Assembly: GCF_029016485.1 (NCBI RefSeq)
Contig: NZ_CP092106.1
Location: 2,232,001 to 2,296,000, forward strand
Reading direction: 5' to 3'
Origin: Vibrio sp. JC009
GTDB taxonomy: Bacteria; Pseudomonadota; Gammaproteobacteria; Enterobacterales; Vibrionaceae
Length of the DNA: 64,000 nt
The notes below the pieces were generated by a model. The model was given only the letters and a program-made list of their open reading frames with translations, had not been told where the DNA came from and searched no databases. This document shows, piece after piece, positions 8,729 through 19,312 of this stretch; positions within the stretch are counted from its first letter, which is position 1, and each line of letters opens with the position of its first letter. Position numbers and translations under genes: made by a program.

Positions 8729-9989
8729 TCCTCTGTAACTTCAGGTAAACCAGTATTTCAGCAACGGTATAAAACGAACCGGCAACAATAATAACCTCAT
8801 CTTGCGGACATTTTACCAGAGCTTCTTTATAGGCGAGTGTCGGGGAGGTAAAGCATTTCACCTCACTGCCACTAACGTGAGGCTTTAAAGCCTCAGCAGA
8901 GGCCGCTCTCGGACCGTCAAGAGAGCCCAGATACCAGAAATCAACAATCTCACTCAGCTCAGAAATCGTGGCACCGATATCCTTGTCTTCCAACATACCC
9001 AGCACACAATGAATACGTTTATCCGCATAGCGCTGCTTTAGCTGAGAAACAAGATAGGCCGCAGACTGTGGATTATGGGCCACATCCAGGATAATCACAG
9101 GTGCATCAGAAACTTTCTGCATCCGGCCGGACAGCTTCGCATTATTCAGGCCGTTCACCACGTTGATATCCGTGATTTCAAGCCCCGATACACCTAAAGC
9201 CATCAATGCTGTTGCCGCATTCGGCAGTGGCAGTGACGGTTTCGGTAAATCAGTCATATCAAACGCACCGCTTTGCCAGTCCCAGCTATCACCTTTATCG
9301 GTGTAAGTGTAACCATAGCCAACCTGATACAGCTTAGCGCCGATATCATCCGCGTGGGCGGCAACACTTGCCGGAGCATCAGGCTGCCCGCAGATTGCAG
9401 GTCTGTCAGCTCGGAAAATACCGGCTTTTTCGTAACCGATAACTTCGATATCGTCACCCAGCCAGTCAACATGGTCGATAGCCAGGCTGGTAATGACAGA
9501 AACATCGTGATCAACAATATTGGTGGCATCAAGACGTCCGCCAAGGCCGACTTCCAGCAGAACAACATCCACCTTCTCTTCCTGAAACAGTTTCAGCGCA
9601 GCCAGTGTACCGAACTCAAAAAAGCTCAGGCTGGTATCGCCTCTTTGCTCTTCAATAAAAGAGAAAGCACTGGAATGTCTGTCATCGGCCAGTATCTGAC
9701 CGTTAACTCTGACACGTTCATTGTAGCGAATGAGATGAGGAGAGCTGTAAACACCGACTTTATAGCCAGCATCCAGCAGTATGGCTTCCATAATGGCACA
9801 GGTTGAACCTTTGCCATTGGTTCCTGCCACAGTGATAACTGTTGGGGCAGGCTTTCTTAGATTAGCTTTGTCAGCCACAACCTCCACCCGGTCCAGACCG
9901 AGATCAATTGCGCTGGTGTGAATATTTTCTAAATATTCAAGCCACATCGGCAGAGACGATGTGGCTTGAGGTATAAGATTGTTACTCAT
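8712..9989 (-). CDS. folC: Bifunctional dihydrofolate synthase / folylpolyglutamate synthase
   Basis: FolC adds glutamate to dihydropteroate and then to reduced folates. The Mur-ligase type ATP loop TVAGTNGKGSTCAIMEA appears near residue 50, and the family segments SSPHLIRYNERVRVNG and LLEVGLGGRLDATNIV follow. The ATG at 9989 gives MSNNLIPQATSS and 425 residues, the usual length; an in-frame TTG lies at 10007. It follows accD by 38 bp and overlaps dedD, as in other gammaproteobacteria. Confidence 0.96.
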   Translation of the reverse strand: MSNNLIPQATSSLPMWLEYLENIHTSAIDLGLDRVEVVADKANLRKPAPTVITVAGTNGKGSTCAIMEAILLDAGYKVGVYSSPHLIRYNERVRVNGQILADDRHSSAFSFIEEQRGDTSLSFFEFGTLAALKLFQEEKVDVVLLEVGLGGRLDATNIVDHDVSVITSLAIDHVDWLGDDIEVIGYEKAGIFRADRPAICGQPDAPASVAAHADDIGAKLYQVGYGYTYTDKGDSWDWQSGAFDMTDLPKPSLPLPNAATALMALGVSGLEITDINVVNGLNNAKLSGRMQKVSDAPVIILDVAHNPQSAAYLVSQLKQRYADKRIHCVLGMLEDKDIGATISELSEIVDFWYLGSLDGPRAASAEALKPHVSGSEVKCFTSPTLAYKEALVKCPQDEVIIVAGSFYTVAEILVYLKLQRSACGK

Positions 9990-10027
9990 TAGGTAAAACC
10001 GTTCCAAATTGGTTACTAATGAATACT

Positions 10028-10954
10028 TTACTCTTTTTCTTCGGCAACTGGTACTTTGTATTCAGGTTCTTCAGTACTATCGCTCACAGACTCGACAGCT
10101 GGTGAGTCAATATTGGTCATTTTAGCAATCAAACCACCCACTTTATCGCGCATTTCGCGACGATCGACGATCATATCGATTGCACCATGCTCAAGAAGGA
10201 ACTCACTACGCTGGAAGCCTTCCGGCAGATCTTCACGTACCGTCTGCTCAATAACGCGGCGACCGGCAAAACCAATCAGTGCATTAGGTTCACCAATGTT
10301 GATATCACCCAGCATTGCAAGGCTGGCAGAAACGCCACCCATTGTCGGATCTGTCATCACAGAGATAAACGGCAAACCTTTCTGAGTCAGTCGCTCCAGT
10401 GCTGCACTGGTTTTAGCCATCTGCATCAGCGACATCAGCGCTTCCTGCATTCGCGCACCACCACTTGCCGAGAAGCAGACAAGACCACAGTTGTTTTCCA
10501 TCGCCGCTTCTACCGCTTTTACAAAACGGGCACCCACAACAGAACCCATAGAGCCGCCCATAAATGAGAACTCAAAGGCACACGCTACCAGAGGAATACC
10601 AAGCAGCTCGCCCTGCATAACCACAAGCGCATCTTTCTCACCGCTGTTCTTCTGCGCAGCAACCAGACGATCTTTGTAACGCTTGGAGTCTTTAAACTTC
10701 AGTTTATCTTCCGGTTCCAGATCATTAGCCAGTTCTACACGGTTATTTTCATCCAGGAAGGTTTCCAGACGGCGACGCGCCTTCATTCGCATGTGGTGAC
10801 CACATTTAGGACAAACCTCCAGGTTACGCTCCAACTCTGCGTGATACAGAACCTGTTCACAAGAGGTACATTTTGTCCAAACGCCTTCTGGGATAGAAGC
10901 TTTACGAGAACTTACAATACTGCTCTTTGTTAAAATTTTTTCAAGCCAGCTCAT
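10028..10954 (-). CDS. accD: Acetyl-CoA carboxylase carboxyltransferase subunit beta
   Basis: AccD pairs with AccA to move the carboxyl group from biotin to acetyl-CoA, giving malonyl-CoA. The ATG at 10954 ([20 protein letters not shown]) is the family start and gives 308 residues. An in-frame TTG lies 34 codons upstream but would add an unrelated tail. The zinc ribbon has two CxxC pairs (CTSC and CPKCGHH, near residues 27-50), and the crotonase-like core includes [15 protein letters not shown] and [15 protein letters not shown]. Confidence 0.96.
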   Translation of the reverse strand: MSWLEKILTKSSIVSSRKASIPEGVWTKCTSCEQVLYHAELERNLEVCPKCGHHMRMKARRRLETFLDENNRVELANDLEPEDKLKFKDSKRYKDRLVAAQKNSGEKDALVVMQGELLGIPLVACAFEFSFMGGSMGSVVGARFVKAVEAAMENNCGLVCFSASGGARMQEALMSLMQMAKTSAALERLTQKGLPFISVMTDPTMGGVSASLAMLGDINIGEPNALIGFAGRRVIEQTVREDLPEGFQRSEFLLEHGAIDMIVDRREMRDKVGGLIAKMTNIDSPAVESVSDSTEEPEYKVPVAEEKE

Positions 10955-11174
10955 GGAAGACCTTTTTATCTGATTTTCCCCGCCCCGTGGTGAGGAATAT
11001 GTACTATTCAATTTAAGCTGAGGGATTAAACCACAGATTATCCGATGTGTGGACAAAAAACTGGTTGTACCTATGCTTAGACTAGCAAACTATCATCGGA
11101 AATGTTCAAACATAGGGCGTGTTTATCTTTCATCGCCTAATAGCACCCTAACAATTTGAAAGCTTTTCAGAGTA

Positions 11175-11969
11175 TTAGTTCAAATTATCTGGCAAAAATA
11201 CCGGGCCAATCGGCTCTACCGGTAATTCAAATTCCTGCGGGTAATCCACATCGACCAGGTACAACCCGCCCGCTTTTGCTGTCGCACCGGCAAGATTCCT
11301 GTCTTTGGCTTCCAGCAGCCACTTAATCCACTCTGGGTTCTGGTCGCCCTGACCAACCACAATCAGGCTGCCTACAATATTACGGACCATATGGTGAACA
11401 AAGGCGTTTGCCTTGATATCTACAACAATGTAATGCCCCTGACGAATCACATTCAAATGCATGATATTTCGCCACGGACTTAAAGACTGACAGTGAGCTG
11501 CACGGAAGGAAGAGAAATCATTTTCACCAAGCAGGTACTGCCCTGCCTGATGCATTTTTTCGGCATCAAGCGGGTTGTGATAGTGACTAAGACCGGAAGA
11601 CAGAATTCCCGGACGCAGTTTATTGTTGAAGATAATGTAGCGGTACCGGCGCGCTGTTGCTGAAAACCTGGCGTGAAAATCCTCAGGCACTTCCTTAGCC
11701 CAGCGAACCGCAATATCTTTCGGCATATTGGCATTAACGCCCATTGTCCACGCCACCAGCTTACGGTTAGAAGGCGTATCGAAGTGCACCACCTGCCCGG
11801 TTCCGTGCACACCGGCATCGGTTCTGCCTGCACACTGAACTTCTACCGGATGGTTGGCAACAATGGTGAGCGCTTTTTCCAGCTCTTCCTGGACACTATT
11901 AGCATGGCTCTGTCTCTGCCAGCCTGAATAGTTGGTGCCGTTATATTCAACGCCTAGTGCAATTCGCAT
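11175..11969 (-). CDS. truA: tRNA pseudouridine(38-40) synthase
   Basis: TruA converts uridines 38-40 of the anticodon stem-loop to pseudouridine. The 264-residue protein carries the catalytic aspartate in [19 protein letters not shown] near residue 60 and the family's [14 protein letters not shown] and [11 protein letters not shown] segments. Its length is normal. It starts 308 bp past hubP; that gap holds a repeat element, so truA may have its own promoter. Confidence 0.96.
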   Translation of the reverse strand: MRIALGVEYNGTNYSGWQRQSHANSVQEELEKALTIVANHPVEVQCAGRTDAGVHGTGQVVHFDTPSNRKLVAWTMGVNANMPKDIAVRWAKEVPEDFHARFSATARRYRYIIFNNKLRPGILSSGLSHYHNPLDAEKMHQAGQYLLGENDFSSFRAAHCQSLSPWRNIMHLNVIRQGHYIVVDIKANAFVHHMVRNIVGSLIVVGQGDQNPEWIKWLLEAKDRNLAGATAKAGGLYLVDVDYPQEFELPVEPIGPVFLPDNLN

Positions 11970-12277
11970 ACTTATCTACTCGGAGTTTTAGGGGAGGGAG
12001 AGTATATACCCAATGGGAGGATCAATAAACGCCAACTTACCTGTGATTTCAAGGCATGACGGTGCTGGCTACCGTGACAATAACAAAAAGTAAGCGAAGC
12101 TAAACGTTGTCATTCCGGAAGTTGCAAAACTATCCGGAATCTACTTGCAGCGCGTTGTCAGTCTCGGATAAACCATTAACTCTACAACACCCGGTGAGCA
12201 GATCCCGGATATTGCTTTGCAATTCCGGGATGACGGAGCCGTCCCCCCGGCTACCGTGGCTATAAATGATGGACGTT
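11970..12277. other. Gap between hubP and truA: no gene, holds a paired-hairpin repeat
   Basis: No ORF of note on either strand. The interval 12109-12234 is a repeat element described separately. The left part (11970-12108) is the truA leader region and shows no clear structure. No good terminator for hubP is visible unless the repeat hairpins serve as one. Confidence 0.6.
12109..12234. repeat. Paired-hairpin repeat, copy 1
   Basis: Two hairpins bracket a spacer. The left one begins GTCATTCCGGA and closes TCCGGAATCTACT; the right one begins GTGAGCAGATCCCGGA and closes TTCCGGGATGAC. The element's ends (GTCAT and ATGAC) are also complementary to each other. Spacer words GCGCG-TGT and TCTACAAC recur in the copies near 23.3 and 31.5 kb. 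It resembles paired REP (BIME-like) or MITE-type elements. Confidence 0.75.
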
Positions 12278-15200
12278 TTACGACTGACTGTTTAACTTAT
12301 CAATCAGCGCCTTCGCTTCCTGGCGGGTGGCGTCTTCGCCATAAACAATCGCTTCCTCAAGCAGCTTAATCGCGCCCTCTGTATCGTTCATTTCAATATA
12401 GATTTTCGCCAGATCCAGCTTACCTGCAGCTTCGCCGCCGGAATCCACATCAAACTGCTCTATATCACCAATAACGTCCGGGAACTCATTCAGGCCCACA
12501 TCTAGGTTAAGATCCTCTTCATCAGGGTCCGTGTCATTCTCAGAGCCTTCAACCTGCGCCATCAGCTCTTCAACGCTCATAAACTGGCTGTCTGATTTCT
12601 CAAGTTCATCAACACTTGGCTGGTTGCCCCAATCCTCAGCGGTTATCTGAGGCTCTTCTGATTCAGCGCCCCAGATAGCCTGCTGGTCTTCAGGCACCTC
12701 TGCTGAGATTTCTGCCTGCTGCTCTTCGGAAAGATTAAAGCCGTTCCAGTCCTCTCCCATCTCCAGCATGGCATTGAGATCCATACCGGCGCTATCAATG
12801 GTTTCACTATCCAGCTCCTGAGGTGCTAATGGTGAAGCTTCTGCTGCCGGCTCGTCATTTAGCAACTCATCCATAACCGCTGGGTCTTCAAGCGGGTGAG
12901 TTTCTACCTCGGCAAGAAGTTCATCCAGTTCACTGAAAGCCTGCTCATCAAACGCATCATCATCAACAGAGACGTCATCCTGCGGTTCATCAGGTTCAGC
13001 TTCGGTTTCCGGAACGGATGGCAACTCAGGCTCATCTACTGCACTATCAAGCGCAGTAAACTCATCAAACTCACCTAAATCTTCATCACTGATTTCCAGC
13101 AACTCATCCAGCTCAGTTTCTGCCTCTGGCGGTGAAAGCTCTTCAGCCTCATCTTCCGCTGCCGCTTCCAGAGCTGAAAGCTCGTCAAACTCGCCAAGGT
13201 CGTCATCGCTGATTTCCAGCAATTCATCCAGCTCAGCTCCGCTCTCCGGCAATAAAAGCTCTTCACTCTCTTCTGCTGCTGCCGCCTCCAGAGCTGACAA
13301 CTCATCAAACTCACCAAGATCGTCATCACTGATTTCCAGCAGTTCATCTAACTCAGCTTCCGTTTCCGGCAGTGAAAGCTCTTCACTCTCTGCTTCTGCC
13401 GCCGCTTCCAGAGCTGATAGCTCATCAAACTCGCCAAGATCATCATCGCTGATTTCCAGCAGTTCATCTAACTCAGCTTCCGGCTCCGGTAGTGAAAGGT
13501 CTTCACCCTCTTCTTCAACTGCATCAAGAGCGGCAGACTCGTCAAATTCACCCAGATCTTCATCACTGACTTCTATCAGCTCTTCATCTGTTTCCTGAAC
13601 AGTCTGCGGTTCTGACTCAGCCTGATGGCGTTGCTCCTCATGATGCTCAAGGTTTTCAGAAATCAGCTCTTCAAAGTCTGCCTCTTCTTCGAGACCATCA
13701 ATTTCATCATCAGCAATTTCAGCCAGCTCATCCACCTGAGATTCCAGCTCTGCCACTTCATCACTCAGGTTTTCAGAAACAAACTCTTCAAATGCAGCCT
13801 GATCATCAGCAAGGTCTATTTCATCATCGGCAACTTCTGCCAACGCATCGGTCTGAGACTGCTGCTCAGCAGCATCATCCAGGCTTTCAGAAATGAACTC
13901 ATCAACCTGACTAGCTTGATCATCGACTGCTGCTAGCTCATCAGCCTGAGTTTCTGGCTCTGCTACTTCACCCTGACCTTCAGAGATGAACTCATCAAAT
14001 GCGACAGGCTCATCAGGTAAACCAAGATCATCATCGCCAACAGCCGCCAGTTCATCAGCCTGAATTTCAGGCTCAGTTACTTCATCCTGCTCTTGAGAAA
14101 CAAGTTCTTCAAATGCGCCAGTTTCCTCAAGATCAATTGCATCAAGGTTATCACCGGCGATTTCTTCCGGTTGCGTAGCAGCCTCTTCCGCTGGAGCTAA
14201 CTCTTCCTCTTGCTGATCCATGCTTTCAGCAAGAATATCTTCAAATGCGGCTGGCTCCTCATTTAGCTCTTCATCAACAAGCCAGTCTTCATCCTGCGGT
14301 ACACCAAATTCGTTTGCCAGATCCTCAGCGCTGCTTACCGCTTCAGCACTCTGTTCCGGCTCTGCTTGCTCAGTTTCAGCTAAGGCTTCCGGTTCTTGCT
14401 CCGGGTATTCTGCTGCTTCAATCTCGGGTGAAAAATCAAACTCACTTTCAGAATCTGCTTCATCAAAACCTTCCAGCAGAACATCCGGGATATCTGAATC
14501 ATCTTTACTCAGTTCACTGATCTCTGACGCAGCGATATCATTGGTTATATGCGGCTCATCGTCCGCAGCAAAGTCTTCATCTTCCAGTAATTCATCCAGC
14601 AGCTCTGTGCTGTTTTCGTCCAGTTCAATCTCATCAGAATCAGAAAGCAGACTGTCATCAACCAATTCGTCCAGCAACGCGGTGCTGTCACTGTCCAGAT
14701 CAATTAACTCTTCATCCTCGTCATCATCACCCAGAAGTTCATCCAGCAACTCGGTTGTATCATCGGTGATTTCAGGAATGCTATCCGAGCTGTCTTCGCT
14801 CTCTACAATTTCATCGAGCAGCGCCGTGCTGTCTTCACTCAGGTCAAAATCACCAAGATCAGGCTCATCATCCTCAATCAGCTCATCAAGCAGTTCTGTG
14901 CTGTTTTCATCAAACTCCGGAAGCGTTTCATCACTTTCAAAGTCATCTTCAATCAGCTCATCCAGAAGCTCAGTGCTTTCATCAGCTACAAGGTCAATAT
15001 CATCTGTTTCGGCCAGTTCTGATGGCTCGTCTAAGTTGAACTCACTATCGTCCGGAGCTTCGTCATCTGAATCAAACTCAGCAAGCAAATCATTGATATC
15101 TTCATCGTTCAGAACCGGTTCACCGGAATCGGCATCTTCGGACAGTTCAAACTCAGACTCATCCATCGGCTCGTCAGTCAGAAGAGAATCAAAGTCTAAA

Positions 15201-16735
15201 CCGTTCTGATCAAGGTTATCGTCATCCGCACCTTCTTCTGTTGTCTGGTTGAACAGGTCATCCAGCATTGACTGATCCAGCTCATCGGCATCCAGCGCTT
15301 CGTTAGGATCATCTTCAGCCAGCAAATTATTCAGCTCATCCTGAGAAATCTCATCATCATCAGCCAGGTCAAAGTCATCCGCAGCCGCCTCTGTAGTTTC
15401 AGACTCAGGAACGCCTTCATCCAGTGCTCTTTCCATCTCTTCAAGGCTGAGAGCTTTGTCATCTCCGTCCACAGAGATACCGTTAGAGCTGGCTTCCGGC
15501 GCGTCGGTCTCTTCGCTTAACTCGCCGTTATCATCAATGCTTGCAAATGGATCGTCACCTTCGCTTTCACCCTCATCCAGATTGAAGTCCAGATCGCTGT
15601 CATCAAGGTTGGCAAAGATATCGCTCTCTTCATCACCGCCACTGTCTTCAACATCAAAGATGTTCTCTTCGGACTCTTCACCAAACAGGTCATCTTCAAT
15701 GTTCAGATCATCATCCAGATCGGCATCCAGATTAATTTCCTGGACATCTTCGTCCTCTGTCAAGTCAATCACCGGTGATTCATCAACCTGAGCAACTGCT
15801 TCTTCCGAACCTCTTCTGCGGGTCATAAACAGAACGATCGCCAGAACAAGAAGCGAGCCAGGGATAAGTGCCAGCAAGGCAACAAAGAGTTTGTTTTCAA
15901 TCAGCAGGTCAATCTGGCTTGGCTGCATCGCTTCAAACTCAGCTTGCTTTACCCGCTCCTCTTCAAGCAGCTTTTCTACTTCCGAGCGGATTCTGCTCTC
16001 GTCACCAAGTTCTTCCTTAAGATCGCCCACCTCTCCCTGGAGCTCGGAAAGCATCAGACGCAGTTTGTGGTTTTTCTCTTCCAGTGCAATCAGCTCACCT
16101 TCAGAGGCCGTCAGCTTATCTTTAAGATTTCTTACCGCTTTTTCCTCAGTCGCCGGTTTTGGCGCTTGCGTTTTTGTCTCTGCGGTTTCTGTTGTTGCCG
16201 GTTTTATTTCCGCTGCTGGTTTCTCCGGCTGGCTTTCAGGCTGAGGTGCCGGTTGTGGCGTTGGTCTGGCCGCTGGTTGAGCTTGCGGAGCAGGAGCGGC
16301 TTGTTGTCCCGTTTTTTGCTGATGTTGCTCAAGAATTCTTCTTGCCGCTTCTGTGCTTTCGGCCTGTACCTGAGCCAATGACGGCACCCGCAGACGGCTA
16401 CCCGGAATCAGCTCGTGAATATTTTGGTTGTCAAAGGCCTGCGGGTTTAAGCGGTAAATGGCTAACAGAGTCTGCTGAATGCTCAATGCATTGGATGGTC
16501 TTAGCCGGGTTGCGATAGACCAAAGGGTTTCGTCAGCGCGGGTTGGACCGTAAGTATTGCTGGAAGGGACAGCTGTCGTTGTTGTGTTACGAACTATTGG
16601 CTGAGAATATTGTGGTGCTGACTGAATATTTCCGTCCGGGCCTACCAGGCGAATAGTTTCCGCGCCAACACTCTGAATTTGAGTTGTCAGTAAAATCGCT
16701 AAAGGCGTAATAAAGCGCTTTAGAATATGATGCAT
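12278..16735 (-). CDS. hubP: Polar landmark protein HubP / FimV family
   Basis: The 1485-residue protein has a signal peptide, a LysM-type peptidoglycan-binding domain (about 65-115; DETLWSIATRLRPSN), a Pro/Ala/Gln-rich stretch, a coiled coil (about 205-260) and one membrane segment (about 283-306). A very acidic cytoplasmic region with tandem repeats fills most of the rest, and the last 50 residues form the conserved FimV domain (LDLAKIYIEMNDTEGAIKLL). This is the HubP architecture of Vibrio, where the protein gathers ParA1, FlhG and chemotaxis partners at the pole. It lies between asd and truA, with a long divergence-free leader. Size differences from other HubP proteins come from the acidic repeats. 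Confidence 0.92.
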   Translation of the reverse strand: MHHILKRFITPLAILLTTQIQSVGAETIRLVGPDGNIQSAPQYSQPIVRNTTTTAVPSSNTYGPTRADETLWSIATRLRPSNALSIQQTLLAIYRLNPQAFDNQNIHELIPGSRLRVPSLAQVQAESTEAARRILEQHQQKTGQQAAPAPQAQPAARPTPQPAPQPESQPEKPAAEIKPATTETAETKTQAPKPATEEKAVRNLKDKLTASEGELIALEEKNHKLRLMLSELQGEVGDLKEELGDESRIRSEVEKLLEEERVKQAEFEAMQPSQIDLLIENKLFVALLALIPGSLLVLAIVLFMTRRRGSEEAVAQVDESPVIDLTEDEDVQEINLDADLDDDLNIEDDLFGEESEENIFDVEDSGGDEESDIFANLDDSDLDFNLDEGESEGDDPFASIDDNGELSEETDAPEASSNGISVDGDDKALSLEEMERALDEGVPESETTEAAADDFDLADDDEISQDELNNLLAEDDPNEALDADELDQSMLDDLFNQTTEEGADDDNLDQNGLDFDSLLTDEPMDESEFELSEDADSGEPVLNDEDINDLLAEFDSDDEAPDDSEFNLDEPSELAETDDIDLVADESTELLDELIEDDFESDETLPEFDENSTELLDELIEDDEPDLGDFDLSEDSTALLDEIVESEDSSDSIPEITDDTTELLDELLGDDDEDEELIDLDSDSTALLDELVDDSLLSDSDEIELDENSTELLDELLEDEDFAADDEPHITNDIAASEISELSKDDSDIPDVLLEGFDEADSESEFDFSPEIEAAEYPEQEPEALAETEQAEPEQSAEAVSSAEDLANEFGVPQDEDWLVDEELNEEPAAFEDILAESMDQQEEELAPAEEAATQPEEIAGDNLDAIDLEETGAFEELVSQEQDEVTEPEIQADELAAVGDDDLGLPDEPVAFDEFISEGQGEVAEPETQADELAAVDDQASQVDEFISESLDDAAEQQSQTDALAEVADDEIDLADDQAAFEEFVSENLSDEVAELESQVDELAEIADDEIDGLEEEADFEELISENLEHHEEQRHQAESEPQTVQETDEELIEVSDEDLGEFDESAALDAVEEEGEDLSLPEPEAELDELLEISDDDLGEFDELSALEAAAEAESEELSLPETEAELDELLEISDDDLGEFDELSALEAAAAEESEELLLPESGAELDELLEISDDDLGEFDELSALEAAAEDEAEELSPPEAETELDELLEISDEDLGEFDEFTALDSAVDEPELPSVPETEAEPDEPQDDVSVDDDAFDEQAFSELDELLAEVETHPLEDPAVMDELLNDEPAAEASPLAPQELDSETIDSAGMDLNAMLEMGEDWNGFNLSEEQQAEISAEVPEDQQAIWGAESEEPQITAEDWGNQPSVDELEKSDSQFMSVEELMAQVEGSENDTDPDEEDLNLDVGLNEFPDVIGDIEQFDVDSGGEAAGKLDLAKIYIEMNDTEGAIKLLEEAIVYGEDATRQEAKALIDKLNSQS
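13063..13560 (-). repeat. Tandem 120-bp repeats in the HubP acidic region
   Basis: About four units of 40 codons encode ELDELLEISDDDLGEFDEL followed by an Ala/Glu-rich linker. Units are close copies but not identical, so this is an older array than the one in the TpsA gene. A second looser motif, STELLDELIEDD, repeats upstream in the protein (14.5-15.0 kb). Confidence 0.8.
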
Positions 16736-16883
16736 ATAAAGACTCGGTACTGTACTTTTATTAAAAATTCTTTGATCTGCTAAATATATCGGAATGAAGA
16801 AGGAAAACTATAGTAATACAGAGAAAAATTGCTGCCTTATGACAATTATTTTGTTTTTTGCATTGAATTTCACAGGTTCAGAT

Positions 16884-16911
16884 AAAAAAGAAGCTCCCAG
16901 GAGGAAGCTTC
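16884..16911 (-). terminator. Terminator of asd
   Basis: On the minus strand GAAGCTTCC and GGGAGCTTC pair (9 bp with one G-U) around a 4-nt loop, followed by TTTTTT. It lies 32 bp past the asd stop, so the pdxB-asd transcript ends before hubP. Confidence 0.8.
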
Positions 16912-16942
16912 GCATTAGTATTCTCTTTGATTGAATTTGCTA

Positions 16943-17956
16943 TCAGAAGTAGTCTCTGATTAAAACTTCAGCAATCTGGACTGCGTTGGTTGCCGCGCCT
17001 TTGCGCACATTATCGGCAACCACCCAGAGGTTAATTCCGCTGTGATGGCTGATATCATTCCGGATACGGCCAACCATTACTGAATCTTTACCACCGGCAT
17101 CACGTACCTGAGTCGGGAAATCTTCTCCGTGGAAAACTTCAATACCTTCTGTCTGCTCAAGCATCTGAGCAACCTGCTCTGCATCAATTGGCGACTGAGT
17201 TTCAATATGAACCGCTTCTGCATGTCCGTAGAAAACCGGCACACGTACACAAGTCGGGTTAACCATAATTGCAGAATCGTTAAAGATTTTCTGGGTTTCC
17301 CAGACCATCTTCATCTCTTCTTTGGTGTAACCGTTGTCCATAAACTGGTCGATTTGCGGAATACAGTTAAAGGCGATCTGCTGGCTGAACTTTTCAGGTT
17401 CAGCCGGTCTGCCGTTCAGCAGTTTTGCGGTCTGACCTGCCAGTTCATCAATACCAGATTTACCGGCACCGGAAACAGACTGATAAGTGGAAACATTGAT
17501 TCGCTCAATGCCTACTGCATCGTAGATAGGCTTCAGTGCCACCAGCATCTGAATAGTTGAGCAGTTCGGGTTGGCGATAATATTACGGTTACGGAATTCA
17601 GCGACGGCTTCAGGGTTCACTTCCGGCACCACAAGCGGGATATCGTAGTCGTAGCGGAACTGTGAAGTGTTGTCGATAACCACAACGCCTTCATCAGCGG
17701 CAATCGGAGCCCACTTTTCAGACAGCTCACCGCCGGCTGAAAACAGGGCGATATGGCACTGAGACCAGTCAAAGTCTTCTACGTTCTGCACTTTCACTGT
17801 TTTGCCGTTAAAACGGTAGGTTTTCCCTTCGCTGCGCTCGCTTGCCAGAAGAAACAGTTCTCCAACCGGAAACTTTCTCTCCTGCAGCACTTCTAGCATG
17901 GTTTCACCAACCGCTCCGGTTGCACCAAATATCGCAACATTGAATTCCTGGCTCAT
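16943..17956 (-). CDS. asd: Aspartate-semialdehyde dehydrogenase (short form)
   Basis: Asd reduces aspartyl phosphate to the semialdehyde for lysine, threonine and methionine synthesis. The 337-residue protein has the NADP-binding N-terminus FNVAIFGATGAVGETMLEVL and the catalytic cysteine in NPNCSTIQMLVALKPI. Its length and position after pdxB match the shorter Asd type, the slot of usg in E. coli. Usg lacks Asd activity, but here the catalytic cysteine is kept, so activity is likely. Vibrios usually have a second, longer asd elsewhere. It starts 3 bp after pdxB ends. Confidence 0.93.
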   Translation of the reverse strand: MSQEFNVAIFGATGAVGETMLEVLQERKFPVGELFLLASERSEGKTYRFNGKTVKVQNVEDFDWSQCHIALFSAGGELSEKWAPIAADEGVVVIDNTSQFRYDYDIPLVVPEVNPEAVAEFRNRNIIANPNCSTIQMLVALKPIYDAVGIERINVSTYQSVSGAGKSGIDELAGQTAKLLNGRPAEPEKFSQQIAFNCIPQIDQFMDNGYTKEEMKMVWETQKIFNDSAIMVNPTCVRVPVFYGHAEAVHIETQSPIDAEQVAQMLEQTEGIEVFHGEDFPTQVRDAGGKDSVMVGRIRNDISHHSGINLWVVADNVRKGAATNAVQIAEVLIRDYF

Positions 17957-17959
17957 AAT

Positions 17960-19090
17960 CTAATTAACCTCAATCTGAAAACCTAACTTAGCTAACGGTG
18001 ATAAATTGCACTCTTCATCACCCACTAACCGAATTGCGCTATATTCGCGTCTGTCCCAGTAGTTTTTACGCATTTCATCAAATACGCCCTCTGGCCCAAT
18101 TTTACGGCGGAAAATAGCATCATCATGGCGCACATCATAAATCAACTGGATAAGATTGTGCAGCGTCGCCTCACTCCAGGCTCTGTCCAGTCTGACTTCC
18201 GGGATTGGCGCGACCGGAAGTAAATCGGCAGCATTTGCACGCTCTTCCCGCGCAAGGAACTCACAGAAGAAGTTGAATATCATGGTGGTTCCGCGCGCTT
18301 TGCCTTCCAGCCCGTACCCTGCAATATGCGGGGTGGCGAAGTCTAGCAAAGGTAACAGCTCCATATCAACCACTGGTTCGTGCTCGAACACATCCAGAGA
18401 AGCACTAAAACCATCACCTTTCTGCAATCTTGCTTTTAGTGCCTGATTGTCTACAACCGGGCCTCTGGCTGCATTAATCAGGATCTGGTCGCTGCGAAGC
18501 TTATTTAATCTGTCTTCATCCAGCAGATGATAAGTCGGGAAATCACCATCACGGGTAATCGGCGTATGCAGGGTGACCACATCAGCTTGTTCCAGCAGTT
18601 CTTCAAGCTCTGTAAATTCCCGCGTGTCGCCTTCTCTCTGCTTTGGCGGATCATTAAGAAGCACTTTTATTCCTATGCCACTCAAACATTCAGACAGATA
18701 AGTGCCAACCTGACCGGCACCTATAATTCCCACTGTTTTATCAAAAATTGAGAAGCCTCTTTGCTGAGCAAGCACCATGAGTACGCTGATAACATATTCG
18801 GCTACACCCACTTTGTTACACCCCGGAGCTGCGGTAAAGAAGATGCCTTTTTCTTTCAACAAGCTCTGATCAACATGGTCCATACCGGCCGTGGCGGTAC
18901 CGACGAACTTTAACTTGTTTGCAGAGGTCAAAAGCTCTTTATTCACCTTTGTCACCGAGCGGATCATCAACGCATCAATATCGGTCAGATCTTCAGCAGT
19001 AATGGCTCGCCCTGCTTTGGTGACAACTTCACCTAACTGGCTAAACAGCGCCTTCGCATAGGGCATGGCTTCATCAATTAGAATTTTCAT
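17960..19090 (-). CDS. pdxB: Erythronate-4-phosphate dehydrogenase
   Basis: PdxB oxidises erythronate 4-phosphate in pyridoxal phosphate synthesis. The ATG at 19090 gives [20 protein letters not shown] and 376 residues, the family length. An in-frame upstream extension runs into a REP-like repeat and is not credible. The NAD-binding motif is [16 protein letters not shown] near residue 120, the D-isomer dehydrogenase segments follow, and the last 90 residues form the PdxB dimerisation domain. It overlaps no neighbour and is tightly coupled to asd. Confidence 0.95.
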   Translation of the reverse strand: MKILIDEAMPYAKALFSQLGEVVTKAGRAITAEDLTDIDALMIRSVTKVNKELLTSANKLKFVGTATAGMDHVDQSLLKEKGIFFTAAPGCNKVGVAEYVISVLMVLAQQRGFSIFDKTVGIIGAGQVGTYLSECLSGIGIKVLLNDPPKQREGDTREFTELEELLEQADVVTLHTPITRDGDFPTYHLLDEDRLNKLRSDQILINAARGPVVDNQALKARLQKGDGFSASLDVFEHEPVVDMELLPLLDFATPHIAGYGLEGKARGTTMIFNFFCEFLAREERANAADLLPVAPIPEVRLDRAWSEATLHNLIQLIYDVRHDDAIFRRKIGPEGVFDEMRKNYWDRREYSAIRLVGDEECNLSPLAKLGFQIEVN

Positions 19091-19131
19091 TTGAGGGGAA
19101 ACTTCCGTTATTCTTGTGGTAATAGGAAACA

Positions 19132-19168
19132 CCTCTCGTTCCCACGCTCCAGCGTGGGAATGCATACC
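19132..19168. repeat. REP-like palindrome, intact unit
   Basis: Reads CCTCTCGTTCCCACGCT, CCA, then GCGTGGGAATGCATACC. The core CGTTCCCACGC pairs with GCGTGGGAA. This unit shows the uninterrupted 3' tail AATGCATACC that is useful for interpreting the IS insertion at 26.36 kb. Confidence 0.8.
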
Positions 19169-19312
19169 TTAGCTGAAGGAAGCATCAGAGGCATCCAGAA
19201 TAGTACTCTTCTCCAGTTTCTTTACAAGCAGATATTCTGGTGTAGATACATCGAATATAAAAAGAAAAACACAAGAATTAGCAACAATATATGCTGACAT
19301 ATTGCCGAGGAG

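Noticed and set aside
10955..11056. Longer in-frame N-terminus for accD (TTG start)
   Set aside because: The extension is not family-like, and the internal ATG at 10954 gives the conserved AccD start.
14220..15209. A 329-residue plus-strand ORF opposite hubP
   Set aside because: It is extremely serine-rich because it is the reverse complement of Glu/Asp-rich codons of HubP. It has no ribosome-binding site or domain.
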